64,000 nt of DNA from Salinirubrum litoreum (GCF_020567425.1 NZ_JAJCVJ010000001.1:930001-994000), one strand, 5' to 3'; counted from the first letter of the stretch, positions 34,682 to 44,287 are shown. A program made the numbers and translations. Notes: generated from the letters alone by a model not told the origin.

Positions 34682-36319
34682 ATGGCAATGACAGTTCGGG
34701 AGTACCTCCCGATGCGGATTCGTCGGAGTTACTCCGCGAAGTTCGCCGCGATCCTCTTGAGTATCGGCGTCGGGATCGCGATCCTCGGCGGCAGTGCGAC
34801 CGTCTACATCGCACTCGGGATCCAGCAGGGGTACATCACGGTGCTGAACACCTACCTCGCGGGGTTCGGTGCGACCATCGGTGCCATGCTCGTCGCAGGG
34901 GTGATGGGGATGGTGCTCGGTCGGCGGACGGCGGCGTCCATCGACCACCTGTCGGCGCAGGCCGACCGGATCCAGTCGGGCGACTTCGACGTGGACCTGG
35001 AGACGGACCGCGTCGACAACATCGGGCAGTTGTACGACTCGTTCGGCGAGATGCGTGACGCACTCGACACGCAGATTCAGGAGGCCGACGCGGCCCGTCA
35101 ACGGGCCGAGACGGCCCAGCAGGAGGCCGAAGCCCTCGCCGAGCAGTTGGAGACGCAGGCCGACGAGTACAGCGACGTGATGCAGGCCTGTGCCGAGGGA
35201 GATCTCACCCGGCGGATGGACCCAGGCGAGCACGAGGCGATGGCCGAGATCGCCCACGAGTTCAACACGATGATGGACGAGTTGGCGGCGACGGTCCGCG
35301 AACTAGAGGAGTTCGCCGAGGAGGTCGCCACCTCCAGCACGCAGGCGTCGGCCAGTATCGAGGAGGTGAAGGGCGCGAGCCAGCAGGTGACGACCTCGGT
35401 CCAAGAGATCTCCGACGGCGCGAGTTCACAGAACGACAACCTCCGAACCGTCTCCGAGGAGATGAGCACGCTGTCGGCGACGATCCAGCAGATCGCCGCC
35501 TCCACGGGCGAGGTGGCCGACCTCTCCGAGGACACCGCCGAGGCGGGCGAGGAGGCCCTCGACGACGCCGAAGAAGCCATCGAGGGCATCCGGGCCGTCG
35601 AGAGCGAGTCCGAGGAGACCGCCGCACAGATCGACCGCCTCCAGCAGGAGATCGGCGAGATCGACGAGATCGTCGACTTCATCACCGAGATCGCAGAGCA
35701 GACGAACATCCTCGCGGTCAACGCCTCCATCGAGGCGGCCCGCGCGGGCGAGGCCGGCGAGGGGTTCGCGGTCGTCGCCGAGGAGGTCAAGTCGCTCGCC
35801 GAGGAGACGAAGGAGGCCGCCGGCGACATCGACGAACTGGTCGCCCGCATCCGCGAGCAGACCGGGAAGGCCGCCCGCGAGGTGGACCAGACCGCCGAAC
35901 TCGTCTCGGAGAACGCCGACAGCGTGGAGAACGCGGCCGACTCGGTCGACGACATCGTGACGAACGTCCACGACACGAACCAGTCGATCCAGGAGATCAG
36001 CGAGGCGACCGACCAGCAGGCGACCTCCACCGACGAGGTCGTCTCGACGATCGACCAGGTCGCCGCCACGTCCGAGCAGACGACCGCCGAGGCACAGACC
36101 GTCGCCGCCGCCGCCGAGGAACAGACCTCCGCCCTCTCGGAGGTGACCGACAGCGTCTCCAGTCTCGCCGACCGCGCGACGCATCTCTCGGAACTACTCG
36201 ACGAGTTGGAGACCGACGACGACGCGTTCGACTACCCGCTGGAGGAGGACGCCCCGGAGCCGCCGAACACCCCGGACGGGGAACCCGCACCCGCCACCGA
36301 CGGCGGCGAGACGCACTGA
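34682..36319 (+). CDS. Methyl-accepting chemotaxis transducer without extracellular sensor domain
   Basis: A 545-residue transducer. Two transmembrane helices (about residues 20-40 and 52-76) are joined by only a dozen external residues, so there is no periplasmic sensing domain. HAMP follows ([20 protein letters not shown]), a second HAMP-like helix pair (about 160-215), then the signalling coiled coil whose tip is [20 protein letters not shown] then [20 protein letters not shown]. The C-terminal tail is acidic and Pro-rich. Such a layout implies sensing through the membrane helices, HAMP or a partner membrane protein, as HtrI does with sensory rhodopsin I. It lies beside the che operon, with which it should signal via CheW/CheA. 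Confidence 0.92.
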   Translation: MAMTVREYLPMRIRRSYSAKFAAILLSIGVGIAILGGSATVYIALGIQQGYITVLNTYLAGFGATIGAMLVAGVMGMVLGRRTAASIDHLSAQADRIQSGDFDVDLETDRVDNIGQLYDSFGEMRDALDTQIQEADAARQRAETAQQEAEALAEQLETQADEYSDVMQACAEGDLTRRMDPGEHEAMAEIAHEFNTMMDELAATVRELEEFAEEVATSSTQASASIEEVKGASQQVTTSVQEISDGASSQNDNLRTVSEEMSTLSATIQQIAASTGEVADLSEDTAEAGEEALDDAEEAIEGIRAVESESEETAAQIDRLQQEIGEIDEIVDFITEIAEQTNILAVNASIEAARAGEAGEGFAVVAEEVKSLAEETKEAAGDIDELVARIREQTGKAAREVDQTAELVSENADSVENAADSVDDIVTNVHDTNQSIQEISEATDQQATSTDEVVSTIDQVAATSEQTTAEAQTVAAAAEEQTSALSEVTDSVSSLADRATHLSELLDELETDDDAFDYPLEEDAPEPPNTPDGEPAPATDGGETH

Positions 36320-36380
36320 CTCCCCACCAGCGGCTTCACGCCTCACTGACCGTTCCCTGCGTTCCTCGCCACCTCTCGTC

Positions 36381-36860
36381 TCACAACGTCTGTTCGTCGC
36401 CGTCGGCCGTCTCGATCCGGAGCGTGCCGGTTCGTGGATCGAGCGTGACCGTCCGGCCGTAGTCGCCGCCGGTGTCGGTGCCGTCTATCGGGATCCCAGC
36501 CTCGGTGAGCGCCCGCCGAACGGCCTCGGCGTTGCGTTCGCCGATGCGTTCGCCGACGCCGGAGAACTCGAACAGGTCGCTCCCGCCGGCGAACTTCGCT
36601 CTGAGTCTGCGCCGACTGCCGCCCGCCGCGACGACCTCGCGTCCGAGGTGTGGGATCGCCGTGTCGGCGAACTTGGCGGGGGGTTCGCCCGACCGGCGGT
36701 CCGAGTCGGGGAGCATGACGTGTGCGAGTCCGCCGACGCCGGCCTCCGGATCGACGAGCGCGACCGCGACACAGGAGCCGAGACCGTTGCTCCGCATGGC
36801 CCCGGTGCCGACGGCGTACTCGGCCATCCGGACGCGGGTCACGTCCGGCCTGCCGCGCAT
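36381..36860 (-). CDS. cheD: Chemoreceptor glutamine deamidase CheD
   Basis: A 159-residue protein with the CheD catalytic elements: Cys in SNGLGSCVAVALVDPEAG, His in GGLAHVMLPDSD, and the following KFADTAIPHLG. It deamidates specific receptor Gln residues to Glu and binds CheC. The start at 36860 lies 5 nt after the cheC stop, so it is the last gene of the cheY-B-A-C-D unit. An internal ATG at 36827 (MAEYAVGTG) is an alternative. Confidence 0.92.
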   Translation of the reverse strand: MRGRPDVTRVRMAEYAVGTGAMRSNGLGSCVAVALVDPEAGVGGLAHVMLPDSDRRSGEPPAKFADTAIPHLGREVVAAGGSRRRLRAKFAGGSDLFEFSGVGERIGERNAEAVRRALTEAGIPIDGTDTGGDYGRTVTLDPRTGTLRIETADGDEQTL

Positions 36861-36865
36861 CGCCG

Positions 36866-37870
36866 TCACGTGTCCGGTGCGAGGGGTGCCAGCCCCTCGC
36901 CCTCCGAAATCGCACACACCCGGCAGTCGAACCGACCGCCGGCCGCCTCCACCTGTGCGTCGAACGTCGCGGCGAACGACTGTCGCCGGCCGAGTCGCAC
37001 GAGTACCGGATCGACCACCGCCTCGCCGATGTCGTGGACGACCTGCGGCGGCGAGATGTCGATCGCCGTCCCGAGGTCGTCCGCCCAACTGTCCACGACG
37101 CCGCCCGCGACGACGTTGCCCAGTTCCGCGATCGCGTCCCGGCCCTCGCTGTCGAGGGCGGTCGTCCCGGCGAGTTGCCTCGCGACCGCCCGCGCACTGG
37201 CTTCGTCCAGGAGGAGCAGGAAGTAGCCGTCCGGGGGGCCGTCGAACCGCGCGGCGACCGCGACCATCGGTTCGTCGTCCACGTCGCCGACGAGTCCCTC
37301 CACCGGGAGGTAGGTCAGTTCCCGGACCGTGACGCTCGTCTCGACGCCGGTCAGTCCGCCGATCCGGTCGGCCGCCGAGGCCGCGCTGTCGGCCGCGAGT
37401 CGGTCGGACGACCGGAGGCCGGCCGGGCCGTCGTCGACGAACTCCAACAGCAGCGTGATCCGGCCGGCGTCGGTCTCGATCACGGTTCTGGCGGACGGCA
37501 CGCGCTCCTCGGCGAAGTCGGGTCGGGCGGGCGGAGCCATGTCGATCGCCGTCTCGCGGGCGTCGGCCCAGCCGTCCACGAGTCCGCTGACCATCACGTT
37601 GCCCAGTTCCGGGAGGGCGTCGGGATCACCCGCCGCGTGGCGCACCGCGTCCGGATCCTCGAAGACGACCAGCACGCGGTCGGTGGTGTCGCCTCGGAGT
37701 TCGACGCCGACGACTGCGGCGTCGGCCGGCGTGTCCGGCGTCAACAACCCGAGTGTGGTCCGGGTGCCGTGGACTCCGACGTCGGTCATCGCACCGAGGC
37801 GGTCGGCGGCCCGCACGCCGCCCTCGTCGGCCAACCGGTAGGCCGCCTCGACATCCGTATCCTCGTCCAT
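36866..37870 (-). CDS. cheC: CheC-type CheY-P phosphatase, two-domain form
   Basis: A 334-residue protein made of two CheC units. Both have the phosphatase motif: LPELGNVMVSGLVDGWAD then a conserved Pro near residue 115, and IAELGNVVAGGVVDSWADDL then Pro near residue 275. CheC proteins of this family dephosphorylate CheY-P and control CheD. The length is above the roughly 200 residues of classic CheC, so the duplication is complete. The start at 37870 is followed by MDEDTDVEAAYRLADEGG. It is separated from cheA by about 108 nt, which may hold its own weak promoter. Confidence 0.9.
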   Translation of the reverse strand: MDEDTDVEAAYRLADEGGVRAADRLGAMTDVGVHGTRTTLGLLTPDTPADAAVVGVELRGDTTDRVLVVFEDPDAVRHAAGDPDALPELGNVMVSGLVDGWADARETAIDMAPPARPDFAEERVPSARTVIETDAGRITLLLEFVDDGPAGLRSSDRLAADSAASAADRIGGLTGVETSVTVRELTYLPVEGLVGDVDDEPMVAVAARFDGPPDGYFLLLLDEASARAVARQLAGTTALDSEGRDAIAELGNVVAGGVVDSWADDLGTAIDISPPQVVHDIGEAVVDPVLVRLGRRQSFAATFDAQVEAAGGRFDCRVCAISEGEGLAPLAPDT

Positions 37871-37978
37871 TGTCGACGTGTTCACGCACCGGCCCCTCAT
37901 AGCTTTCGGCTACACGGACGCCGTATTCTATGCTGTCAACGATCGAAAAAGAACGGTGGACGGGAGCGACCGGCCGAC

Positions 37979-40441
37979 CTACAGCGTCTCTACGTCCAGT
38001 ACGGGCACGACTCTACCCTCGCCGAGGACGGTCGCACCCGAGAGTCCAGGGATACCTTCCAACACGCCGTCGAACGGTTTGATGACGACCTCCTCCTGTC
38101 CGGCCACGGCGTCCACGCCGAGGGCGACCTGCCGGACGGACGACCGGGCACGGACCAGCATCTCCCCCTCGACGCGCCCGGCCACGTCGAGTGCGTCGCC
38201 GAGGCGGACGAGCGGGTACAGTTCCCCGTCGATGGGGACGACCTCGCGTCCCTCAACGGTCCGGGTCTCGGTCAGGCGACCGATCTCCTCGACCGCAGAC
38301 ACCGGGACGCCGAACTCCTCGTCGCCGACCTCGACGAACAGCGTCCGGGCGATGGCGACGGAGACGGGCAGGCGAAGTCGAACCGTCGTCCCCTCGTCCG
38401 GTTCCGACTCGATCTCGACGCGCCCGTCCAGCTCACGGAGCGTGCTGGCGACCACGTCCATCCCCACCCCTCGACCCGACACTTCCGTCACCTCGCCGGC
38501 GGTCGAGAACCCCGGTTCGAAGACGAGTTCGCGGGCGGCGGTGTCGCTCATCGCGGCCGCCTCCTCGGGGTCGAGTGTGCCGCGTTCGACCGCCGTCTCC
38601 CGGAGTGCGTCCGGATCGAGACCGGATCCGTCGTCGCTGACCTCGACGGTCACCCGATCACGCGAGCGCCACGCGCTGAGTTCGACGGTGCCCTCGCGGG
38701 GTTTCCCCTTCGACTCGCGGATCTCCGGCGGTTCGATGCCGTGGTCGACCGCGTTCCGGACGATGTGGATCAGCGGGTCGCCGATGGCTTCCAGCACGTC
38801 TCTGTCCATCTCCACGTCCTCGCCGTCGGTCTCCAGGGAGACCTCCTTCCCGCACTCGCGGGCGGTGTCCCGGACGACGCGCGGGAGGGTGCTGGCGACC
38901 GTCGAGAGCGGGACGAGTCGCGCGTCCATCACGGTGTCCTGCAGGTCGCCGGTCGCGGTCTCCAAGGCGTCGAGTTCCTGCTGGGCGTTGTCGAGGTCGC
39001 CGGACTCGACCGCCCCGCGAAGCCGGATTCGGCTGGTCACGAGTTCCTCGACGAGGCCGTAGAGCGTGTCCAGCGTGTCGACGTCGACCCGGACGGACTG
39101 GACACGCGCGCCGTCGTCGCCCGTCGCGTCACCGTCCGCCTCGCCGGTCGCCTCGGCGCGTGCCTCGCGGTACTGCTGGACCGCCTCGGCGTCGGCGGCA
39201 ACGTCGCCGGCGAGGACCGCGACTGCGGTCTCGATCCGGGGAATCCCCTCGAGCGTCTCGGCCAGGTCGTCGGGGTCGGCGTCGCTCTCGACCAGCAGAT
39301 CGACGGGGCTCTCGAAGTCGCCCTCGCGGATCGCGGTCGAGTCGGGGTCGGCCCCGAGGACGTCGACTTCGCCGGCCACGCCGTCCATCGCCAGCGACCC
39401 GTCGATCTCCGGGAAGTCGCCGCCCAGCACCGAGAGTCTGACGTGCCGGGCGGGACCGTCCGGGTCGCCGGCGGTCTCCCGGAGTGCCTCGGTCTCGGCC
39501 TCGGTCGGCGTGGGGAAAGGCGACTCGCTGTCGTCGGTCGTCGTCGATGGCTCGTCACCGGTCGCGGTCTGTGTCGATGGCTCGTCACCGGTCGCGGTCG
39601 GCGGCGACTCCGACTCCCCTGTCGCTCCCGCCGAGTCGTCTGTCGGTTCCGACGTGTCGTCGTCGGCCATCTGGTCGTTCGCCGGGTCGAAGAACTCGTC
39701 GCCGGGGTCGGTGGTCGCGGTCGCTGGCGGCGCGTCGTCGCCTGCTGTGTCGGACGCGTCGGCGTCGTCGGTATCGGTCGTCTCGCCGACGCCGGAGTCG
39801 GACGCCTCGGCAGTGTCTGCCACTGTCGCGGCGGGCGACCGCTCGTCTGCTCCAGCCTCCTCGACGAAGGCGTCCAGTGGGTCCTCGGACTCGCCCCCGG
39901 CCGTGTCGTCTGCTGTGACTGCCGGGTCCTCGTCGTCGGTCGACTCACCGGTCGATTCCACGTCGTCGGCTGGTCTGTCCTCGACGTCGGTCGACTCCGC
40001 GTCCTCGGTGTCACCGTCGCTCTCGGAGTCTGCCGTCGCCGCCTCGTCGCTCGCGTCCACGGGATCGGTCTCGCGGACGACGCGTTCGATCTCGGCGACC
40101 GCCTCGGTCGGATCGCGGGCGATCTCCCCGGTCTCGGCCACCTCGTCGATCATCGCCTCGAACTCGTCCACGCCGGCGAAGGCGGCGTCCATCGTCTCGC
40201 CGGTGACGGGCACGTCGCCCTGTCGCATCCCGTCGAGCAGGTTCTCGAGGGCGTGAGCGAGGTTCGCGGCCGTCGAGAACCCCATCGCGCCGGCGTTGCC
40301 CTTCAGCGTGTGGGCGGTGCGGAACACCGAGTCCATCGCCTCCTCGTCGTCCGGATCGCCCTCCAGTTCGAGCAGTCCGGCGTTCAACGCGCTGATCGCC
40401 TCCTCGCTCTCCGCGACGAATGCGTCTGTGAGATCGTCCAT
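37979..40441 (-). CDS. cheA: Chemotaxis histidine kinase CheA
   Basis: An 820-residue kinase. HPt domain with phospho-His44 in HTLKGNAGAMGF; a 200-residue acidic linker (about 115-330) that includes two copies of ATGDEPST; a P2-like region; a dimerisation helix pair (about 470-530); the ATPase core with the N box NAVDHGIEPPE, DDGSGLD and GFSTAGEVTEVSGRGVGMDV; and a CheW-like C-terminal domain (IARTLFVEVGDEEFGVPVSA). It phosphorylates CheY and CheB in response to transducer state. The start at 40441 is 1 nt from the cheB stop. Confidence 0.96.
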   Translation of the reverse strand: MDDLTDAFVAESEEAISALNAGLLELEGDPDDEEAMDSVFRTAHTLKGNAGAMGFSTAANLAHALENLLDGMRQGDVPVTGETMDAAFAGVDEFEAMIDEVAETGEIARDPTEAVAEIERVVRETDPVDASDEAATADSESDGDTEDAESTDVEDRPADDVESTGESTDDEDPAVTADDTAGGESEDPLDAFVEEAGADERSPAATVADTAEASDSGVGETTDTDDADASDTAGDDAPPATATTDPGDEFFDPANDQMADDDTSEPTDDSAGATGESESPPTATGDEPSTQTATGDEPSTTTDDSESPFPTPTEAETEALRETAGDPDGPARHVRLSVLGGDFPEIDGSLAMDGVAGEVDVLGADPDSTAIREGDFESPVDLLVESDADPDDLAETLEGIPRIETAVAVLAGDVAADAEAVQQYREARAEATGEADGDATGDDGARVQSVRVDVDTLDTLYGLVEELVTSRIRLRGAVESGDLDNAQQELDALETATGDLQDTVMDARLVPLSTVASTLPRVVRDTARECGKEVSLETDGEDVEMDRDVLEAIGDPLIHIVRNAVDHGIEPPEIRESKGKPREGTVELSAWRSRDRVTVEVSDDGSGLDPDALRETAVERGTLDPEEAAAMSDTAARELVFEPGFSTAGEVTEVSGRGVGMDVVASTLRELDGRVEIESEPDEGTTVRLRLPVSVAIARTLFVEVGDEEFGVPVSAVEEIGRLTETRTVEGREVVPIDGELYPLVRLGDALDVAGRVEGEMLVRARSSVRQVALGVDAVAGQEEVVIKPFDGVLEGIPGLSGATVLGEGRVVPVLDVETL
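39544..39600. repeat. 30-nt direct repeat inside the cheA linker
   Basis: Two adjacent copies (39544-39573 and 39574-39600) identical over about 27 nt, core GATGGCTCGTCACCGGTCGC. They encode the repeated ATGDEPST segment of CheA. Confidence 0.85.
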
Positions 40442-40442
40442 G

Positions 40443-41537
40443 TTACTCCTCGAGGGCTCGCACCACCGCGTCCGCGATCTCGGTCGCGCCGACGACCGAG
40501 TCAACCGCGCCGGTCTCGACTGCGGAGCGCGGAATCCCCCAGACCGGCGAACTCGCCTCGTCCTGTGCGATCGTCGTCCCGCCGACCTGCTTGATCGCCT
40601 TGATCCCGCGTGCCCCGTCCTGTCCCATCCCGGTCAGCGCCACGCCGACCAGCGGATCGTCGATCGTCGTCGCCGCCGAGTGCATCGTCACGTCGATCGC
40701 CGGCCGGACGCCGTGGACCTTCTCCTCGTCGGTCGTCTTGAGTCGGATGCGCCCCCCGCCGTAGGAGTCGACGCGCATGTGTTTCCCGCCGCGTGCGAGA
40801 ACGGCCTCGCCGGCCCCGACGCGAATCCCGTCGTCCGCCTCGCGCACGTCGTACGAGGAGACCGAGTCGAGACGCTCCGCGAGTCGGGCGGTGAAGTTCT
40901 CCGGCATGTGCTGGACGATCAACACGCGGGCGTCGATGTCGCGGGGGAGGTCGTACAGCACTCGCTGGAGGACCTTCGGTCCCCCCGTGGACGCGCCGAG
41001 GACGATGGTCGGGTTCTCGACGTACTCCGTCGCCACCTCGCCGATACTCGACTCGATGTCGTCGGCCGTCGCGTCGCCGGTCGTGTCCGGGTCCGCGAGG
41101 TCCGCCGCACCGTCGCCGGTGCTGTCTGCGGCGGTCGTGACGGCCGACACGTCCGCGCTCCGGACGGTCTCGACCTTCTCTACGAGGTCGATGGCCAGAT
41201 CGCCGGTGTCCGTCGAGACCTCGCCGTCGGGTTTCGGCAGGAAGTCGACCGCCCCCTTCGAGAGGGCGTCGAAGGTCGCCTCGGCACCGCGTTCGGTGTG
41301 AGCCGACAGCATCAGGATGGGGGTCGGTTGCGTAGACATGATCGCCTCGGTGGCGTCGATACCGTTCATCGTCGGCATCTCGACGTCCATCGTGATCACG
41401 TCAGGGTCGTGTGCGCGGGTGGCCTGCACGGCCTTCTCGCCGTCGCTGGCCTCGACGACCTCGTAGTCGGCGTCTTCGAGCGCCTTCCGGACGACCGTCC
41501 GCATGAACTGCGAGTCGTCGACGACCAGCGCCTTCAC
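40443..41537 (-). CDS. cheB: Chemotaxis methylesterase/response regulator CheB
   Basis: A 364-residue protein. The receiver domain (MKALVVDDSQFMRTVV, phospho-Asp51 in ITMDVEMP, Lys in FLPKP) is linked by about 50 variable acidic residues to the methylesterase with its Ser (VLGASTGGPKVL), His (VQHMPENFTARL) and Asp (LTGMGQDGARG). It removes methyl groups from transducer glutamates. It begins with a GTG at 41537 that overlaps the cheY stop (GTGA). Confidence 0.95.
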   Translation of the reverse strand: MKALVVDDSQFMRTVVRKALEDADYEVVEASDGEKAVQATRAHDPDVITMDVEMPTMNGIDATEAIMSTQPTPILMLSAHTERGAEATFDALSKGAVDFLPKPDGEVSTDTGDLAIDLVEKVETVRSADVSAVTTAADSTGDGAADLADPDTTGDATADDIESSIGEVATEYVENPTIVLGASTGGPKVLQRVLYDLPRDIDARVLIVQHMPENFTARLAERLDSVSSYDVREADDGIRVGAGEAVLARGGKHMRVDSYGGGRIRLKTTDEEKVHGVRPAIDVTMHSAATTIDDPLVGVALTGMGQDGARGIKAIKQVGGTTIAQDEASSPVWGIPRSAVETGAVDSVVGATEIADAVVRALEE

Positions 41538-41890
41538 GCCACGTCACCCACGGCGGACAACACGTCGGGTTCGTCGAAGGGTTTCGTGATGTAACTGTCC
41601 GCGCCGGCGTCGACGGCCTGTTGCATCTTCTCGCGTTGGCTCACGCTCGTACACATCACGATCCGTGCCTCCGGGTCGGACTGCTTGATCCGCGCGGTCG
41701 CCTCGATCCCGTCCACGTCGGGCATCACGATGTCCATCGTCACCACGTCCGGGTCGTGTTCGTGGTACGCCTCCACCGCTTCCGCACCCGTCTCCGCCTC
41801 CCCGACGACCTCGAAGTCCTCCTCCAAGATGCCGCGGAGGAGTCGCCGCATGAACCCCGAGTCGTCGACGATCAGTACGCGCGTCGGCAT
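41534..41890 (-). CDS. cheY: Response regulator CheY
   Basis: A 118-residue single receiver domain: acidic pair VLIVDDSGFMRR, phospho-acceptor Asp53 in VVTMDIVMPDVDG, Thr in CTSVSQ and Lys in SYITKPFD. In haloarchaea CheY-P acts on the archaellum through CheF adaptors, which are not in this window. The start at 41890 has a strong TATA box 24-32 nt upstream, so the cheY-B-A unit probably has its own promoter apart from the upstream cheW. Confidence 0.95.
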   Translation of the reverse strand: MPTRVLIVDDSGFMRRLLRGILEEDFEVVGEAETGAEAVEAYHEHDPDVVTMDIVMPDVDGIEATARIKQSDPEARIVMCTSVSQREKMQQAVDAGADSYITKPFDEPDVLSAVGDVA

Positions 41891-41913
41891 TTGCCGATAG
41901 TTCGCAAATATGG

Positions 41914-41922
41914 CATATAAAC
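41914..41922 (-). promoter_or_regulatory. TATA box of the cheY operon
   Basis: GTTTATATG on the minus strand lies 24-32 nt before the cheY ATG at 41890. Confidence 0.65.
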
Positions 41923-41989
41923 CCTGCCACACGTTTTCTCGTTGTGAAAACTGTCTGTCATTATTCCGGACTCTCGGTCGCTGGACAGA

Positions 41990-42454
41990 TCACGCTGCGG
42001 AGAGTTCGACCAGCGTCTCCACGTCGAGCCACGCCACCGGTTCGAGGTCGCCGGCGGTCTCCAGTTTGATCACCTTCTTCACCAGACCGTGGGAGACACC
42101 GGCCCCGGCGAGTTCGTCCATGGCCGCCTCGGTCTCGACTCGCTCGGGTGGCACGTCCAGCACGTCCAGCACCTCGTCGACACGGAGACCTACGCCGTCT
42201 TCGCGGTCCAGAACGAGCACCTGCGAGCCAGTGAGGTCCCCGCCGTCGGGTGTCACCTGTGCGAGGTCGCTGTCCAGCGAGACGGTCGGGTCTACGACCG
42301 CCGTGATCTCTCCCCGGAGGTCGATGACGCCGACGACCCCCTCGGGTGCGCGCGGCACGCGCGTCGGTTCGCGATCCTCGACGATAGAGCGAACCGCGTC
42401 GACATCGACCGCGTAGGTCTCGGTACCGAGCCGAAACACGACGACCTGTTCCAT
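41990..42454 (-). CDS. cheW: CheW chemotaxis coupling protein
   Basis: A 154-residue CheW domain protein, MEQVVVFRLGTETYAVDVDA at the start and EGVVGVIDLRGEITAVVDPT in the middle, ending in VAWLDVETLVEL. It is the first gene of the main che locus, about 100 nt upstream of cheY. A TATA box reading GGATTTATG on this strand (42478-42486) lies about 25 nt before the ATG. Two CheW copies in the window may link different transducers to one CheA. Confidence 0.93.
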   Translation of the reverse strand: MEQVVVFRLGTETYAVDVDAVRSIVEDREPTRVPRAPEGVVGVIDLRGEITAVVDPTVSLDSDLAQVTPDGGDLTGSQVLVLDREDGVGLRVDEVLDVLDVPPERVETEAAMDELAGAGVSHGLVKKVIKLETAGDLEPVAWLDVETLVELSAA

Positions 42455-42607
42455 AGCCGACTGTCCGACCGATCCGACATAAATCCTCGCGGCAGACGTC
42501 TGCGACGTGTGAGAAGTACGAGTCGACGGTGGTGACCCGCCGCGGAACTCGGATGCACCCGACACGCCCGAGAGAATTATGCTACCGGGTCCCGTACCCG
42601 GACGGGA

Positions 42608-43405
42608 ATGGAACTGCGCCGCCTCGTCCGAGGCCGACTCCCGTGGTCCCGGCTCGAAGCGGTCGTGGCACACCTCGCAGAGCGGTACGACTGCGAACGC
42701 GTCCACGTCCGCTTTCTCGACGCCGACAACTGGCTCTCCACGCCGATGGTGCTGGACGACGAACTGTTCGTCAAAGTGATCTCCCGGCAGAACTCGCTGG
42801 TCCACGCGGTGTTGACGACCGGTCGGAACCTCGGTGCCTTCTCCAGCGGGACCGAGGGCTTCTTCGAGCACTTCGGCACGCCCTACCAGATGGCCCAGCA
42901 CGAACTGGAGGCGACCGGGAAGATGCGCGAACTGGGGATCAACGCGCCGGAACCCATCGAGGCGCTGGAGTTCGACGGACTCGGTGTCGTCGTGATGGAG
43001 TACCTCCCCGAGTTCGAGTCGCTGGAGGCGCTGGATCGCAGTCGTGAGAAGGAACTCGCACCCCAGTTGTTCGAGAGCCTGCGCACCCTGCACGACAACG
43101 GACTGGCCCACGGCGACCTCCGGGCCGAGAACGTCCTGATCCTCGACGACGACCTCTACTTCATCGACGCGACCGGCGTGAACCCCGACGCGACCGAGGA
43201 CGCCCGCGCCTACGATCTGGCCTGCGCACTCGGCGCGTTAGAACCCCTGATCGGCGCGCGTGCGGCGGTGGAGTCGGCACTGTCCGCGTACAGTATCGAG
43301 GAGTTGCTCGCTGCGACCGAGTTTCTGGACTTCGTCAACATCCGCCCGGACCACGACTTCTCGGCCGCGTCGGTGAAAGGCGAGATCGAGAAACGGGCGA
43401 CCTGA
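42608..43405 (+). CDS. RIO-type serine/threonine protein kinase
   Basis: A 265-residue small kinase. The N-lobe contains FVKVISRQNS, where Lys would bind ATP; the hinge is VVVMEYLPEF; the catalytic loop is GLAHGDLRAENVLI and the metal motif YFIDATGVNP. A HGDL loop with DATG instead of DFG fits the RIO and related atypical kinases, which act in ribosome maturation in archaea. The winged helix of RIO2 is lacking, so RIO1/RIO3-like is more likely. A possible TATA (GAATTATGC) lies about 30 nt upstream. Confidence 0.82.
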   Translation: MELRRLVRGRLPWSRLEAVVAHLAERYDCERVHVRFLDADNWLSTPMVLDDELFVKVISRQNSLVHAVLTTGRNLGAFSSGTEGFFEHFGTPYQMAQHELEATGKMRELGINAPEPIEALEFDGLGVVVMEYLPEFESLEALDRSREKELAPQLFESLRTLHDNGLAHGDLRAENVLILDDDLYFIDATGVNPDATEDARAYDLACALGALEPLIGARAAVESALSAYSIEELLAATEFLDFVNIRPDHDFSAASVKGEIEKRAT

Positions 43406-43445
43406 GTCCTCGTGCGATCCGACTCACACGACCACCCGACCCGAC

Positions 43446-43862
43446 TCACTCGATTTCGATCTCCACAGCCTCGACAGATTCGCGCTCCCGGCGGTCGGCT
43501 TCCTCCCACAGTTTCTCGACGAGGAGCGTCAGGTTGCGCTCGTTCGACTTGAAGATCGCGGCGAAGATCGGGCCGACCACCGGGACCGCGCTCCCGACGA
43601 TGTTGATCCCGACGTTCGCCAGCATCCGGACGATGGTGAGATACGACACTCCGAGGTTGGCGGCTTCGAGGACGACGTACAGCGAGACGCCGGTGCTGAC
43701 GACCTCGCCGCCGGGGATCAGCGCGAGGACGGGGTCGATCCCGAACCGGCGTTTCGTCCCGGGGACGCGGAACGCGCTGTCCATCAGGCGCGCGACGGCC
43801 CGGAGGCGGTCGAGCGCCGGTTCGTCGAGACTCTCGGGCGCGTCGGCGAGGTGTGACTCCAT
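43446..43862 (-). CDS. DUF4112 membrane protein
   Basis: A 138-residue protein. The signature RLMDSAFRVPGTKRRFGIDP then VLALIPGGEVVS at residues 25-57 is the DUF4112 pattern, followed by two hydrophobic helices (VSLYVVLEAANLGVSYLTIV and ANVGINIVGSAVPVVGPIFA) and a polar helical end. It is a small membrane protein of unknown function. Its upstream side faces the repeat-rich non-coding region. Confidence 0.85.
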   Translation of the reverse strand: MESHLADAPESLDEPALDRLRAVARLMDSAFRVPGTKRRFGIDPVLALIPGGEVVSTGVSLYVVLEAANLGVSYLTIVRMLANVGINIVGSAVPVVGPIFAAIFKSNERNLTLLVEKLWEEADRRERESVEAVEIEIE

Positions 43863-43996
43863 GTCGCTTCCTGGGTTCGCCGAGGATATGAGAGTTGTTG
43901 CGGAGATGCTGTGTACTCGAACGTGTCGGTCGGTGATGCGATAGCTGTCGAATCGGTCGTGGATACGATAGCTGTCGAGTTGGTCGGTGACAACAA

Positions 43997-44196
43997 GGGG
44001 TGAAAGCCCCCGGCGTCTCGATGGTCCGCGACTCGTTGCGCGCTTCCCTCACGAGAGCGCGTCGCTACGCTCCGCGCTCTCGTTCAGTTCAGTGTTGTCG
44101 GGCGACCCGAGAGTCGCCCGACTGCTGGCGAGAGCTTCGCTCTCGCTCTGCTTACGTCGTCGGGGACCAGTCGAGACGCCGGCCCCTTTCAGTCCC
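43997..44196. repeat. 200-bp inverted-repeat element with three hairpins
   Basis: The ends (43997-44021 and 44171-44196) are imperfect inverted repeats built on TGAAAG and CCGGCGTCTCGA. Inside are three stem-loops: a 10-bp stem at 44052-44061/44073-44082, an 8-bp stem at 44099-44106/44113-44120 and an 8-bp stem with a 3-nt loop at 44128-44135/44139-44146. The left end recurs at 30458-30480. It looks like a MITE or the structured end of a transposon. No target duplication is evident. Confidence 0.65.
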
Positions 44197-44287
44197 ACCC
44201 GAATGTGCGACCCATCACGTCGCTACTGGTCGTCACCCAGCGTGACGTTTGCAGGCTCGGAACCCGGTCGTCGCAGTCGTCCCCGAA

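Noticed and set aside
36722-40594. A 1290-codon open frame on the plus strand across cheA-cheC-cheD
   Set aside because: It is antisense to convincing che genes, and its translation is Arg/Val-rich and unlike proteins. It is an artefact of high GC.
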